Positions 34,031 through 46,014 are shown, counted from the stretch's first letter. The stretch: 64,000 nucleotides of DNA from Actinacidiphila oryziradicis (GCF_005047355.1 NZ_SUMC01000036.1:20233-84232), one strand, 5' to 3'. Numbers and translations are program-made. The notes: a model not told the origin generated them from the letters alone.

Positions 34031-34947
34031 TCAGGACACGATGTCCTTCTTCCGGAAGCCGCGGAACGCCAGGGCGAAGAAGACAATGGCGAACGACACG
34101 GCCACGGAAGTGCCCTGGAGCATCCCGGCCCACTCCAGGTGCGGCTGAAGCGCGTCCGCCCAGGCGTACTGGAAGTGCGTCGGGAGCACGTCCTGCAAGG
34201 ACCCCAGCGCGGTGATGGCGTCCAGGATGTTGGACAGGATGGCGACGCCGACCGCACCGCCGACGGCGCCGAGTGGGGCGTCGGTGGCCGTCGAGAGCCA
34301 GAAGGCGAAGCCGGCGACGGCGAGCTGGCTGACGAAGACATAGACGGCGATGATGGCCAGCCGTTGCACCGCCGTACCCGCCGGAAGGCTGCCGGCCGTG
34401 GTCAGTTGCAGGTCGTGCCAGCCGTAGGCGATCGTGCCCACGCCCAGGGCGACGGTCGGCAGCGCCAGTACGGCGGCGGCGCTGAAGCCGAGCGAGACCA
34501 GGAGTTTGCTGGCCAGCAGCCTGTCCCGGGGTACCGGAGCCGCCAGCAGATACCGCAGGGACGACCAGCTGGCCTCGGAGGCGATCGTGTCGCCGAAGAA
34601 GAGGGCGACGGGGATGGTCAGCAGGAACCCGGAGGCGACGAAGAGGACGGCGAGGGAGAAGTTCAGCCCCGATCCGGTCGCGACGTCGATGAGGGTCGGC
34701 CCGGTATCGCGGCTGCTCGGGGTGCCGCCGATGGCGAAGGCGGCCCAGACGACCACCGGCAGCAGCAGCATCACGGCGAAGGCGATCAGGGTGCGGCGGC
34801 GCAGCAGCTGCCGCACCGCCTCCACCCGCAGCGGAAGCGTGCGGCGGGGCCGGTAGCCGGGCGCGGCAGCGGTGCCGGAGTCCGGCGCGGTACCGGGGTC
34901 CGGTGCGGTGCCGGGGTCCGCCGGGGCGGTACCGGTGGTGGTGGCGG

Positions 34948-34951
<4 letters not shown>
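34031..34951 (-). CDS. ABC transporter permease (ABC-2 type)
   Basis: A 306-residue integral membrane protein. The N-terminal 40 residues are a Thr/Pro/Asp-rich cytosolic tail with repeats of DPGTAPD; about six helices follow (VMLLLPVVVWAAFAIGG, LFVASGFLLTIPVALFF, and others), ending FRKKDIVS. The segment SSLRYLLAAPVPRDRLLASK is the hallmark loop of ABC-2-type exporters. The ATG at 34951 overlaps the stop of the hydrolase-ATPase fusion by four bases, so the two form one transporter. Its ligand is unknown; lipids, antibiotics or peptides are possible. Confidence 0.87.
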
Positions 34952-37638
<2,687 letters not shown>

Positions 37639-37814
37639 GCGGTAGATCCTCAAATCGCGGAGAGAAGTGCCTCCTACTCTGCCTTATGGCGATCACCCGA
37701 ACGTCACCCCGGGGCACGGTATCCGCGTACTGCGCCGGGAGTACGGTGACGATGCCGCCGCCGTTCCGGCACTCCCGGCAGTCCCTGCCCCAGCGACCAG
37801 GAGGAAATCCGACC

Positions 37815-38777
37815 GTGCCATTGAGACGTCTCGCCGCCGCCCCGATCACCCGAATCGGGCTCGGCCTCGCCGCGGTGGGCCGCCCCGGCTACATCAACCT
37901 CAGCCGGAAGACGGACCTGCCCGCCGAGCGGACGGTCGAGGCGATGCGGGAGCGTGCCCACGAGGTGCTCGACGCGGCCTACGCCCAGGGCGTGCGCTAT
38001 TTCGACGCGGCCCGCTCCTACGGCAGGTCCGAGGAGTTCCTGGCCGAGTGGCTGCGGGGCCGCCCGGAGATCCGCGACGTAGTGATCGGCAGCAAATGGG
38101 GCTACACATACACCGCCGACTGGCGCCCCGACGCCGAGGTGCACGAGGTCAAGGACCACAGCACGGCCACCTACGACCGTCAGGTCGCCGAGACCCGGGA
38201 GCTTCTGGGCGAGCGCCTCGATCTTTACCAGATCCATTCCGTCACTCCGGACAGTCCCGCCCTCACCGACCGTGCGCTCCACGACCGGCTCGCCGACCTC
38301 GCCGCCGAGGGGGTCACCATCGGCCTGTCCACCAGCGGTCCGGAGCAGCCGGCCGCCATCCGCGCCGCGCTGGCGGTCACCGTGGACGGCATCCCGCTCT
38401 TCTCCAGCGTCCAGTCCACCTACAACCTGCTGGAGCCCTCCGCGGGCGCCGCGCTCGCCGAGGCGCACGACGCGGGCTGCTCCGTCATCGTCAAGGAGGC
38501 CATGGCCAACGGCCGACTCGCCCAGCCGGGTTCCCCCGTCCTGGACCGCCTCGCCGCCGACACCGGCGCCACCCCTGACGCCCTCGCCCTCGCCGCCGTC
38601 CTCCACCGGCCCTGGGCCGACATCGTCCTCTCCGGCGCTGCCACGGCCGGGCAGCTCGCCAGCAACCTCGCCGCCTCCGCCGTACGCCTCGACGCCGACC
38701 AGCTCGGCCTGCTGGCGGCCCTCGCCGAGCCCGCGTCCGACTACTGGCGGTACCGGGCGGCCCTGCCCTGGACATAG
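37815..38777 (+). CDS. Aldo/keto reductase
   Basis: A 320-residue NADPH-dependent reductase of the AKR superfamily. Catalytic Asp and Tyr are in VRYFDAARSYGRSEEFL, the Lys in VIGSKWGY and the His region in LYQIHSV; the cofactor site near the C-terminus is altered but recognisable (VLSGAATAGQLASNL). The GTG at 37815 with AGGAGG ten bases upstream starts PLRRLAAAPITRIGLGLAAVG, the family's usual opening; longer frames add shadow sequence. It stands alone, divergent from the hydrolase-ABC gene, and is followed by a strong hairpin terminator. Substrate unknown. Confidence 0.88.
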   Translation: MPLRRLAAAPITRIGLGLAAVGRPGYINLSRKTDLPAERTVEAMRERAHEVLDAAYAQGVRYFDAARSYGRSEEFLAEWLRGRPEIRDVVIGSKWGYTYTADWRPDAEVHEVKDHSTATYDRQVAETRELLGERLDLYQIHSVTPDSPALTDRALHDRLADLAAEGVTIGLSTSGPEQPAAIRAALAVTVDGIPLFSSVQSTYNLLEPSAGAALAEAHDAGCSVIVKEAMANGRLAQPGSPVLDRLAADTGATPDALALAAVLHRPWADIVLSGAATAGQLASNLAASAVRLDADQLGLLAALAEPASDYWRYRAALPWT

Positions 38778-38803
38778 GCCTGCCCCGGCGGGAATTTCTC
38801 GAA

Positions 38804-38839
38804 GGCCCTGGCCAGGACGGGGGACACCTGGCCAGGGCC
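38804..38839 (+). terminator. 13-bp-stem hairpin after aldo/keto reductase
   Basis: GGCCCTGGCCAGG and CCTGGCCAGGGCC pair perfectly around a ten-base loop, 27 bases after the stop codon. No T-tract follows. Confidence 0.7.
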
Positions 38840-39141
38840 GGCTTGGGGGTGCGGGCGCGGTGAAGGTGGTCGCCTCTCGGCGGCAGGCACTGCGGGGCTT
38901 CAGCCGAACGATCTTCCCCGCAGGCAATTGTTGAGGCCCGGGGACACTGTCCCTCCACCGTCACCCGCATGTAGTTGAACCGGCAAGCAGCGCAGGTTGT
39001 TCCCGCTGCTCCCGAGGCGGCCACCGCACTGCGGTCCCATCCGGCCGCCGCCGCGGCCTCTGACGCCGGCCCGTTTCGGGCCGCCGTGGCGGGTACGCGA
39101 AGGGACGGAACGGCAATACCGCGATGAGGACAGGTGATGTC
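38840..39141. other. Intergenic stretch before the peptide gene
   Basis: About 300 bases with no convincing gene. Minus-strand frames here are Arg/Pro-rich shadows without ribosome sites. The promoter for the peptide gene at 39142 and perhaps the ergothioneine genes should lie here, but I cannot point to boxes with confidence. Confidence 0.45.
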
Positions 39142-39246
39142 ATGGCCGAGTTTGAGCGCTCTATCGACGGAGCCGCGGCCTCGGCCGAGGAAGCGGCCGT
39201 CCACGTCGTTCCCGACCCGGAGGAACCGGCCGGCTGGAACGGCTGA
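39142..39246 (+). CDS. 34-residue acidic peptide, unknown
   Basis: ATG at 39142 is preceded by AGGTGA at a good distance. The product starts MAEFERSIDGAAASAEEAA and continues VHVVPDPEEPAGWNG, then TGA. It has one Trp near the C-terminus, an Ala/Glu-rich helix and a Pro-rich tail, no Cys and no signal peptide. Third codon positions are mostly G/C, as in real genes of this genome. It is oriented with the ergothioneine genes, whose egtA begins 270 bases later. Whether it is a stable micro-protein, a RiPP-like precursor or a leader peptide is unknown; no peptide-modifying enzyme is adjacent. Confidence 0.5.
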   Translation: MAEFERSIDGAAASAEEAAVHVVPDPEEPAGWNG

Positions 39247-39516
39247 CCACGGTGCCCCGGCGCGCCCCGGGGACCCCCATCTGCGGGAAGAGGGGGCGCC
39301 GGGGACGGCTGCGATCTCCGGGGGAGTACGGCGTGTGTCAGCTGGGTACACGTTCCGAGCGCTGGACATGCGGAGCTTCCGGGGCGCGGGCATGCTGGAG
39401 AAGAGCCTGGCGACGCACCCTTGAGCGCTCCCCGCCCAGCGGCTTAGGTGGAACGGACACCGCACGGCAGCCCGCCGCGCGGACCCCGCGCCACACGTCC
39501 ACGGGAGGTCCCGGTC

Positions 39517-40791
39517 ATGCCCGGCAGCCAGCGTACGGAGACAACCGAGCCGATCAGCGAAACAGCGGCAGAAGCCCATGTCCACGGGGTCTGCTTCAAA
39601 ACCGGTCCACCCCGGCTCCTGGGAGTGGAGCTCGAATGGTTCGTCCACGATCTCGAAGACCCCGCACGACCCGTCGACGAGGGCAGGCACACCGCCGCCG
39701 TCGAGGCGCTGCGAAACCTCTCTCTGGGCTCCCTTCTCACCTTGGAGCCCGGCGGGCAGCTGGAGCTCAGCTCGCTCCCCGCCAGTTCCATCAGCCAGTG
39801 CGTGGAATCCCTCACCGCCGACCTGGACGCCGTCCGGCAGCGTCTGCGCGAGCACGGGCTGGGCCTCGCGGGCCACGGCATCGATCCGTGGCACAGTCCG
39901 CGCCGCCTGCTCGACCTGCCGCGTTATGCCGCGATGGAGCGGTACTACGACCGTGACTGGCCCATCGGCCGGGTCATGATGAGCAGCAGCGCGTCCGTCC
40001 AGGTCTGTCTGGACGCCGGCACAGAGGAGCCGGGCCCCTTCGGCCAGCAGCGGCGCTGGCTGCTGGCCCACCTGCTGGGCGCGGTGCTGGTGGCGGCGTT
40101 CGCCAACTCGCCGCTCCAGGACGGCCGCCTCACCGGCTGGAAGTCCACCCGGCAGGCCGTGTGGGCCTCCATGGATCCGGGGCGCAACCTGGCCCCCGCC
40201 GCAGACCGCGACCCGCGGGCCGCCTGGGCCGCGTACGCCATGGAAGCACCGGTGCTGTGCATACGGGACGACACCGGGCCCTGGGCCGTCCCCGAAGCCC
40301 TGTCCTTCCGCGAGTGGATACGGACCGGAGCACCCCGGCCCCCCACCACCGCCGACCTCGACTATCACCTGACCACGCTCTTCCCGCCGGTCCGGCCGCA
40401 CGGCCACCTGGAACTGCGGATGATGGACGCCCAGCCCGGCCCCGACGGCTGGACCGTGCCGCTGGCGGTCACCGCCGCGCTGTTCGACGACGCGAACGCC
40501 AGCGAGACCGCCTACCGTGCCGTCAAGCCGCTCGCCGAGACCGCGGGCCCGAGCCCCGCGCCGTGCAATCCACTGTGGCGCGGCGCCGCCCGCCACGGCC
40601 TGGACGACCCCGAACTCCGAGCAACCGCCGTGACCTGCTTCACCGCGGCCCAGGAAGCACTGCCCCGGCTCGGCGCGAGCACCGCCGTCCAGGCGGCGGT
40701 CGCCGACTTCACCGAACGCTACGTCCTACGCGGGCGATGTCCTGCCGACGACATGCTCGATCACCTCTCATGGAAGGGCCCCCTCGTATGA
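39517..40791 (+). CDS. egtA: EgtA, glutamate-cysteine ligase of ergothioneine pathway
   Basis: A 424-residue ATP-grasp-type ligase making gamma-glutamylcysteine from Glu and Cys. The opening LLGVELEWFVHDLEDPAR holds the E-x-E-W metal/substrate signature of the GshA/EgtA family; WKSTRQAVWASMDPGR and HGHLELRMMDAQPG are further conserved blocks. The ATG at 39517 follows GGGAGG by eight bases. It is the first of the egt genes, overlapping egtB by four bases. Its product supplies the sulfur donor used by EgtB. In Streptomyces, which use mycothiol, dedicated gamma-glutamylcysteine synthesis belongs to ergothioneine. Confidence 0.93.
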   Translation: MPGSQRTETTEPISETAAEAHVHGVCFKTGPPRLLGVELEWFVHDLEDPARPVDEGRHTAAVEALRNLSLGSLLTLEPGGQLELSSLPASSISQCVESLTADLDAVRQRLREHGLGLAGHGIDPWHSPRRLLDLPRYAAMERYYDRDWPIGRVMMSSSASVQVCLDAGTEEPGPFGQQRRWLLAHLLGAVLVAAFANSPLQDGRLTGWKSTRQAVWASMDPGRNLAPAADRDPRAAWAAYAMEAPVLCIRDDTGPWAVPEALSFREWIRTGAPRPPTTADLDYHLTTLFPPVRPHGHLELRMMDAQPGPDGWTVPLAVTAALFDDANASETAYRAVKPLAETAGPSPAPCNPLWRGAARHGLDDPELRATAVTCFTAAQEALPRLGASTAVQAAVADFTERYVLRGRCPADDMLDHLSWKGPLV

Positions 40792-42119
40792 CGGCTCCCG
40801 CGACCGACACCGAGGCACTCCGGCAGCGCGCCCTGGCCGCGCTGCTCACCGCCCGTGACCGCACCCGGGCCCTCACCACCTGCGTCGAGGACCACGACCT
40901 CACCGCTCAGCACTCCCCGCTGATGTCGCCCCTCGTCTGGGACCTCGCCCACATCGGCAACCAGGAGGAGCAGTGGCTGCTCCGCGCCGTTGCCGGACGC
41001 GAGGCCATGCGCCCCGACATCGATCCGATCTACGACGCCTTCGAGCATTCCCGCGCCGAGCGGCCGTCCCTCCCGCTGCTGTCGTCCACCGAGGCCCATT
41101 CCTACGCCGCCGAGGTACGCGGCCGGGTCCTGGACGTCCTGGAACGCGCCCCGCTGCACGGCAGCCCCCTCACCGACGCGGGCTTCGCCTTCGGCATGAT
41201 CGCCCAGCACGAGCAGCAGCACGACGAAACCATGCTCATCACCCACCAGCTGCGCCGCGGCCCCGCCGCCCTCACCGCGGCCGCACCCCCGCCGGCTCCC
41301 GGCGACGCCGCCCTGCTCCCGGGTGAGGTCCTTGTGCCCGGCGGCCCGTTCACCATGGGCACCTCGGCGGAGCCCTGGGCCCTGGACAACGAACGCCCCG
41401 CCCACGCCCGCGACGTCCCCGGCTTCTTCATCGACACCGTCCCGGTCAGCAACGGCGAGTACCTGAACTTCATAGCGGACGGCGGCTACACCGACCCCCG
41501 TTGGTGGGCCCCCGAAGGCTGGGCCAATCTGCGTGAGCACAGCCTGGCCGCGCCGCAGTTCTGGACCCGCGAGGGCGGCCAGTGGCTGCGCCGTCGCTTC
41601 GGTGTCACCGAGCCCGTACCGCCGGACGAGCCGGTGCTCCACGTCAACTGGTACGAGGCCGACGCCTACGCCCGCTGGGCCGGCCGCCGGCTCCCGACCG
41701 AAGCCGAATGGGAGAAGGCCGCCCGCCACGACCCCGCCACCGGCCGATCCCGCCGCTATCCGTGGGGCGACACCGACCCCACGCCCGACCACGCCAACCT
41801 CGGCCAGCGCCACCTCCAGCCCGCCCCCGCCGGCAGCTACCCCGCCGGCGCCTCCGCGCTCGGTGTCCGCCAGCTCATCGGCGACGTCTGGGAATGGACC
41901 GCGAGCGATTTCCTGCCCTACCCAGGCTTCGCCGCCTTCCCTTACCGGGAGTACTCCGAGGTCTTCTACGGCCCCGGCCACAAGGTCCTGCGCGGCGGCT
42001 CCTTCGCCGTCGACCCCGTCGCCTGCCGCGGCACCTTCCGCAACTGGGACCTCCCCATCCGCCGCCAGATCTTCTCCGGCTTCCGCACCGCCCGCGACGC
42101 TTCCCCGGAGGCCGCATGA
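40788..42119 (+). CDS. egtB: EgtB, hercynine sulfoxide synthase (iron(II), DinB + FGE-sulfatase domains)
   Basis: A 443-residue mononuclear non-haem iron enzyme that joins gamma-glutamylcysteine to the imidazole C2 of hercynine with oxygen. The N-terminal DinB-like domain contains the iron ligands: VWDLAHIGNQEEQWLL and AQHEQQHDETML (His residues of an HX3H-type site). The C-terminal formylglycine-generating-enzyme fold has MGTSAEPWALDNERPAH, LPTEAEWEKAARHD, WEWTASDFLPYPGF and RGTFRNWDLPIRRQIFSGFR. The start overlaps egtA (ATGA). Length and domain order match mycobacterial and Streptomyces EgtB. Confidence 0.95.
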   Translation: MTAPATDTEALRQRALAALLTARDRTRALTTCVEDHDLTAQHSPLMSPLVWDLAHIGNQEEQWLLRAVAGREAMRPDIDPIYDAFEHSRAERPSLPLLSSTEAHSYAAEVRGRVLDVLERAPLHGSPLTDAGFAFGMIAQHEQQHDETMLITHQLRRGPAALTAAAPPPAPGDAALLPGEVLVPGGPFTMGTSAEPWALDNERPAHARDVPGFFIDTVPVSNGEYLNFIADGGYTDPRWWAPEGWANLREHSLAAPQFWTREGGQWLRRRFGVTEPVPPDEPVLHVNWYEADAYARWAGRRLPTEAEWEKAARHDPATGRSRRYPWGDTDPTPDHANLGQRHLQPAPAGSYPAGASALGVRQLIGDVWEWTASDFLPYPGFAAFPYREYSEVFYGPGHKVLRGGSFAVDPVACRGTFRNWDLPIRRQIFSGFRTARDASPEAA

Positions 42120-42427
42120 GGACCCGCCCCAGCGCCCCGACCGGTCCACGCCGGGTGCCCGCGGGCTGTTCTTCCGTGCCTGTGCCCGGCATGGGTGCGT
42201 TCGGCGAGGGTGCGGTGGTTGGTGCTCCGGGCTCTTCCGGTCCGCCGCGGCGGTGGGAGCCGGGGCGGCGTGGTCCGGCGGATTCGAGCCGGCCGCAACC
42301 GGTGGCCGCCGGGCTCGGGCCCGGGGTCCCTGGCGATGGCCCGGCTGGTGGCGAGCGGCGGTCCGGGAAGGTGCCGCCGGGCACCGCAAAACGGCCGGGA
42401 CTGCGCACCCGGCGCGGGAGGCGCTGA
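42116..42427 (+). CDS. Uncertain ORF between egtB and egtC, doubly overlapping
   Basis: A 103-residue frame whose ATG overlaps the egtB stop (ATGA) and whose TGA overlaps the egtC ATG (TGATG). The product is Pro/Gly/Arg-rich, starts MRTRPSAPTGPRRVPAG, and has no recognisable domain. From memory egtB and egtC normally lie almost adjacent, so the 300-base spacer itself is unusual. The composition looks like antisense or non-coding sequence, and the perfect overlaps may be the scar of an insertion into the original overlap. I report it because coupling at both ends would preserve translation into egtC; confidence as a functional protein is low. Confidence 0.3.
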   Translation: MRTRPSAPTGPRRVPAGCSSVPVPGMGAFGEGAVVGAPGSSGPPRRWEPGRRGPADSSRPQPVAAGLGPGVPGDGPAGGERRSGKVPPGTAKRPGLRTRRGRR

Positions 42428-43188
42428 TGTGCCGGCACCTGGCATACCTGGGGCCGTCCGCGCCGCTGCGGGAGATCATCGGCGGGCAGCCGCACTCGCT
42501 CTACCGGCAGTCGTGGGCGCCGCGCAGGCAGCGCCATGGCACGGTCAATGCCGACGGCTTCGGGGTCGGCTGGTACGCGGACGGCGACCCGGTACCGGCC
42601 AGGTACCGGCGGGCGGGGCCGATCTGGGCGGATCCGTCGCTGGCGGACGTGTCGAGGGTCGTCAGGTCGTCAGCGGTGCTGGCGTCCGTACGGGACGCGA
42701 CCGAGGGGACGGCGCCCGACGAGTCGGCGGCGGCCCCGTACACCTCCGGGCCCTGGCTGTTCAGCCACAACGGGGCGATCCGGGGCTGGCCGGAGTCGGT
42801 CGCCAAGATCGCCGAGGAGCTGCCGGCCGAGGCGCTGCTGAACCTGGAGGCGCGGTGCGACTCCGCGCTCGCCTGGGCGCTCGCCCTGCACCGGCTCCGG
42901 GGCGGGGCCGAGCCGGGCGAGGCGCTGGCGGACACCACGGGGCGGCTGGCCTCGGGCGCCCCCGGGTCCCGGCTGAACTTTCTGCTCACCGACGGCCGCA
43001 CGATCGCCGCCACGGCCTGGGGCGACACGCTCTGGTACCTGGCCGACCCCGGCCGTTCCCTGGTCGTCGCCTCCGAGCCGTACGACGACGACCCCCGCTG
43101 GACCGAGGTCCCCGACCGGTATCTGCTGACCGGCGACACGGGCCCCGACGGCGTACTACTCATCCCGCTCAAGGAGCCGCGCCTATGA
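42427..43188 (+). CDS. egtC: EgtC, gamma-glutamyl hydrolase (class II amidotransferase fold)
   Basis: A 253-residue Ntn hydrolase that removes the glutamyl group from gamma-glutamyl-hercynylcysteine sulfoxide. The nucleophile is Cys2 exposed after Met removal (MCRHLAYLG), with NADGFGVGWYADGD, LFSHNGAIRGWPE and LEARCDSALAWALAL as the other conserved blocks of the family. The ATG at 42427 overlaps the TGA of the preceding small ORF, and its own stop overlaps egtD by four bases (ATGA). This keeps it in the egtABCD transcript. Confidence 0.94.
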   Translation: MCRHLAYLGPSAPLREIIGGQPHSLYRQSWAPRRQRHGTVNADGFGVGWYADGDPVPARYRRAGPIWADPSLADVSRVVRSSAVLASVRDATEGTAPDESAAAPYTSGPWLFSHNGAIRGWPESVAKIAEELPAEALLNLEARCDSALAWALALHRLRGGAEPGEALADTTGRLASGAPGSRLNFLLTDGRTIAATAWGDTLWYLADPGRSLVVASEPYDDDPRWTEVPDRYLLTGDTGPDGVLLIPLKEPRL

Positions 43189-44156
43189 GCCCCACCGCTT
43201 TCACCCTCACCCGTACCCTGCCGGCCGACGCCACCGCCGCCGCCCTCCGCGCCGACGTGGCGGACGGCCTCACCCACGACCCGAAGCGGCTGCCGCCCAA
43301 GTGGTTCTACGATGCCCACGGCAGCGAGCTGTTCGAGGAGATCACCCGGCTACCGGAGTACTACCCGACCCGCGCCGAGCGCGAGATCCTGAACAGCCAC
43401 GCCACCGGTATCGCCCGCGCCACCGGCGCCCGCACGCTCATCGAGCTCGGCTCGGGATCGTCCGAGAAGACCCGCCTGCTGCTGAGCGCCCTGGGCGCGC
43501 CGCTCAGCTACCTCCCGGTGGACGTCAGCGAGTCCGCGCTCACCGGCGCCGCCGAGGCGCTCATCGCCGATCACCCGGGGCTGACCGTGCACGCCCTCGT
43601 CGCCGACTTCCAGCACGGCCTGGCCCTGCCCGACACCCCCGGGCCCAGGCTCGTCGCTTTCCTGGGCGGCACCATCGGCAATCTGCTGCCGGCCGAGCGC
43701 GCCGCGTTCCTGGCCTCCGTCCGGTCACTTCTCTCGCCCGGCGACGCCCTGCTGCTCGGCACGGATGTGGTGAAGGACGAGGCCACACTTGTCGCCGCGT
43801 ACGACGACGCGCAGGGCGTCACCGCCGCCTTCAACAAGAATGTCCTCTCCGTCATCGACCGTGAACTCGGCGCCGACTTCGACCCGGCCGACTTCGATCA
43901 TGTGGCGCTGTGGGACCCGGAGCAGGAGTGGATCGAGATGCGGCTGCGCGCCCGCAGGGAGCTGACGGTCAAGATCCCGGCACTGGATCTCACCGTCGAT
44001 TTCGCCGAGGGGGAGGAGCTGCGCACCGAGATCTCGGCCAAATTCCGCCAGGAAGGCATCCGGGCCGAGCTGGCGGAGGCCGGATTCGAGCTGCGCCACT
44101 GGTGGACGGATTCGGCGGGCCGCTTCGCGCTGTCGCTCGCGTTCCCCGCCACGTAG
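43185..44156 (+). CDS. egtD: EgtD, histidine N-alpha-trimethyltransferase
   Basis: A 323-residue SAM-dependent enzyme that trimethylates histidine to hercynine. It belongs to the DUF2260 family: LPPKWFYDAHGSELFEEITR, the SAM motif ELGSGSSEKTRLLL, LPVDVSESALTGAAEAL, VAFLGGTIGNLLPAER, LLLGTDVVKDEATL and WDPEQEWIEMRL. The ATG at 43185 overlaps the egtC stop. It ends the ergothioneine operon; a PLP-dependent EgtE lyase is absent here, as is usual for Streptomyces, where the last C-S cleavage is encoded elsewhere. Confidence 0.95.
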   Translation: MSPTAFTLTRTLPADATAAALRADVADGLTHDPKRLPPKWFYDAHGSELFEEITRLPEYYPTRAEREILNSHATGIARATGARTLIELGSGSSEKTRLLLSALGAPLSYLPVDVSESALTGAAEALIADHPGLTVHALVADFQHGLALPDTPGPRLVAFLGGTIGNLLPAERAAFLASVRSLLSPGDALLLGTDVVKDEATLVAAYDDAQGVTAAFNKNVLSVIDRELGADFDPADFDHVALWDPEQEWIEMRLRARRELTVKIPALDLTVDFAEGEELRTEISAKFRQEGIRAELAEAGFELRHWWTDSAGRFALSLAFPAT

Positions 44157-44295
44157 CGAGTACGTTTCGGCTTCGTTTCCGTCGATGTCCTGGGCGGGGA
44201 GTTTGGTCTCGAATTGGATTCAACCCTTGTGACCTGCGGGAATAGCGATGGACTATGTGCCGCACATGTCATCGCTTGTCCTGTAGGAGGCCCGG

Positions 44296-45852
44296 GTGTC
44301 CGTTGGTCTGTCCAAAGTTCCGGCGGACGGTAGCGGTTCCGTCTCGGCGGCTGAGTCCGAGCGGAGCAAATTCCGCAAGCACTTCGGCCGGTTCGACATC
44401 CTCTTCTTCCTGCTGTGCACCATCGTCAGCGTCGACACCATCGGCACCGTGGCCTCCTCCGGGGCAGAGGCGTTCACCTGGCTCATTGTGCTGGCCATCG
44501 TCTTCTTCGTGCCCTCCGCGCTGCTCATCGCGGAGCTGGGCACGGCCTTCGCGGAGGAGGGCGGCCCGTACATCTGGACCAGCCGGGCTTTCGGGCGGCT
44601 GGCCGGAGCCGTCAATAATTTCCTTTACTGGGTGACCAACCCGGTCTGGCTCGGCGGCACCCTCTCCGTGTCCGCGGTCACCGCCTTCACCACCTTCTTC
44701 AATAACGGCAAGGATCTGAGCACCCCCGCCTTCTATGTCTTCACCCTGCTCTTCGTCTGGGTGGGCGTGCTCGCGGCGATCCTCTCCTTCGACATCGGCA
44801 AGTGGATACCCACCGCCGGGGCCTGGTCCCGATTCGTGCTGCTCGGGCTCTTCACACTCACCGTGGTCATCTACGGCATCAAACACGGCCTGCACGGATT
44901 CGGCTTCGGTGACTTCTCCCCGACCTATGCCGGCTTCGTCGGCCTCGTGCCCGTCCTGATGTTCAACTACGTCGGCTTCGAACTGCCCAACACCGCGGGT
45001 GACGAGATGACCGACGCGCAGAAGGACGTCCCGTACGGGATCTTCCGCGCCGCCGGGCTCAGCGTGCTGCTGTACGGCCTGCCGATCCTGGGCATCCTGC
45101 TCGTCCTGCCGGTCAAGGCCGTCACCGGCCTCGGCGGCTTCATCGACGCCATCCGGCAGGTGTTCACCGTTTACGGCGGGAGCGTCGCCGCCGACGGCAC
45201 GGTCACCCTGAGCGGGGCGGGAACCATCCTGGGCGGGCTGGCCGCGGTGATGTTCATCCTGACGGTGCTGTCCTCGGGCGTCACCTGGATCATGGGCTCG
45301 GACCGCGCGCTGGCCGTCTCCGGTTACGACGGGGCCGCGCCGCGCTCTCTCGGCGTGATCTCCGAGCGCTTCGGGACGCCGGTGCGGGTCAATCTGCTCA
45401 GCGGGCTGGTCTCCACCGGGGTGCTGATCCTCGCCCACCAGCTCACCAGTGGTAACACGGGCAAGCTCTTCGGGGCCGTGCTGGGACTGGCCGTCTCCAC
45501 GACCCTCGTCAGCTACCTCGGCATCTTCCCGGCGCTGCCCGTGCTGCGGCGGAAGTACCCGCAGGCGGACCGCGTCTACCGGGCTCCCGCCGCCTGGCCG
45601 ATCACGATCGTGCTGACGCTGCTCATCCTCTTCGCGACCGTGCAGCTGCTGGCGCCGGGCGCCTTCTACGACTGGTTCGGCGCCGACTTCCGGCCGGACG
45701 GCTGGACGCAGGGCGAGCGGGTGAAGTATCTGCTGACGGAGGCCGTCCCGCTGGCGGTGTTCATCCTCATGGGTGTGGTGTTCTGGGCCCTGGGCGCCCC
45801 GACCCGGGCCCAGGCCAAGGCGGCGGCCGCTGCCGGAGCCGCCGGGAGCTGA
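44296..45852 (+). CDS. APC-family amino acid permease
   Basis: A 518-residue transporter with about 12 helices. The GTG at 44296 has AGGAGG five bases upstream. A 30-residue cytosolic start is followed by the APC opening FDILFFLLCTIVSVDTIGTV, then LIAELGTAFAEEGGPYIWTS (conserved GGPYxW motif), FNYVGFELPNTAGDEM and YPQADRVYRAPAAWP. These resemble the glutamate/GABA-type branch of the APC superfamily. The 139-bp upstream gap contains the only obvious promoter region, so it is probably not part of the egt operon. Substrate unknown. Confidence 0.9.
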   Translation: MSVGLSKVPADGSGSVSAAESERSKFRKHFGRFDILFFLLCTIVSVDTIGTVASSGAEAFTWLIVLAIVFFVPSALLIAELGTAFAEEGGPYIWTSRAFGRLAGAVNNFLYWVTNPVWLGGTLSVSAVTAFTTFFNNGKDLSTPAFYVFTLLFVWVGVLAAILSFDIGKWIPTAGAWSRFVLLGLFTLTVVIYGIKHGLHGFGFGDFSPTYAGFVGLVPVLMFNYVGFELPNTAGDEMTDAQKDVPYGIFRAAGLSVLLYGLPILGILLVLPVKAVTGLGGFIDAIRQVFTVYGGSVAADGTVTLSGAGTILGGLAAVMFILTVLSSGVTWIMGSDRALAVSGYDGAAPRSLGVISERFGTPVRVNLLSGLVSTGVLILAHQLTSGNTGKLFGAVLGLAVSTTLVSYLGIFPALPVLRRKYPQADRVYRAPAAWPITIVLTLLILFATVQLLAPGAFYDWFGADFRPDGWTQGERVKYLLTEAVPLAVFILMGVVFWALGAPTRAQAKAAAAAGAAGS

Positions 45853-45864
45853 GCGGCTCCCTTT

Positions 45865-45903
45865 CCCGGAAAGCCGGCCGGCGGGCCCGTCCGGCTTTCC
45901 GGG
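45865..45903 (+). terminator. 13-bp-stem hairpin after amino acid permease
   Basis: CCCGGAAAGCCGG and CCGGCTTTCCGGG pair perfectly around a 13-base loop, 12 bases after the stop. It should separate the permease from the protease gene. Confidence 0.7.
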
Positions 45904-46014
45904 ATCGCCCGGGCAGGGCCCAAGGGTTTTCCCCCCTTGTTCCACAACCTCTCCAGTAACGACAATGAGCATGACAATTACCGAACAATCTTCGGTCTGG
46001 AGAGGATCCCCCAC

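Noticed and set aside
38491..40596. 701-residue minus-strand open frame over egtA and upstream
   Set aside because: Antisense to egtA with low-complexity composition and no ribosome site.
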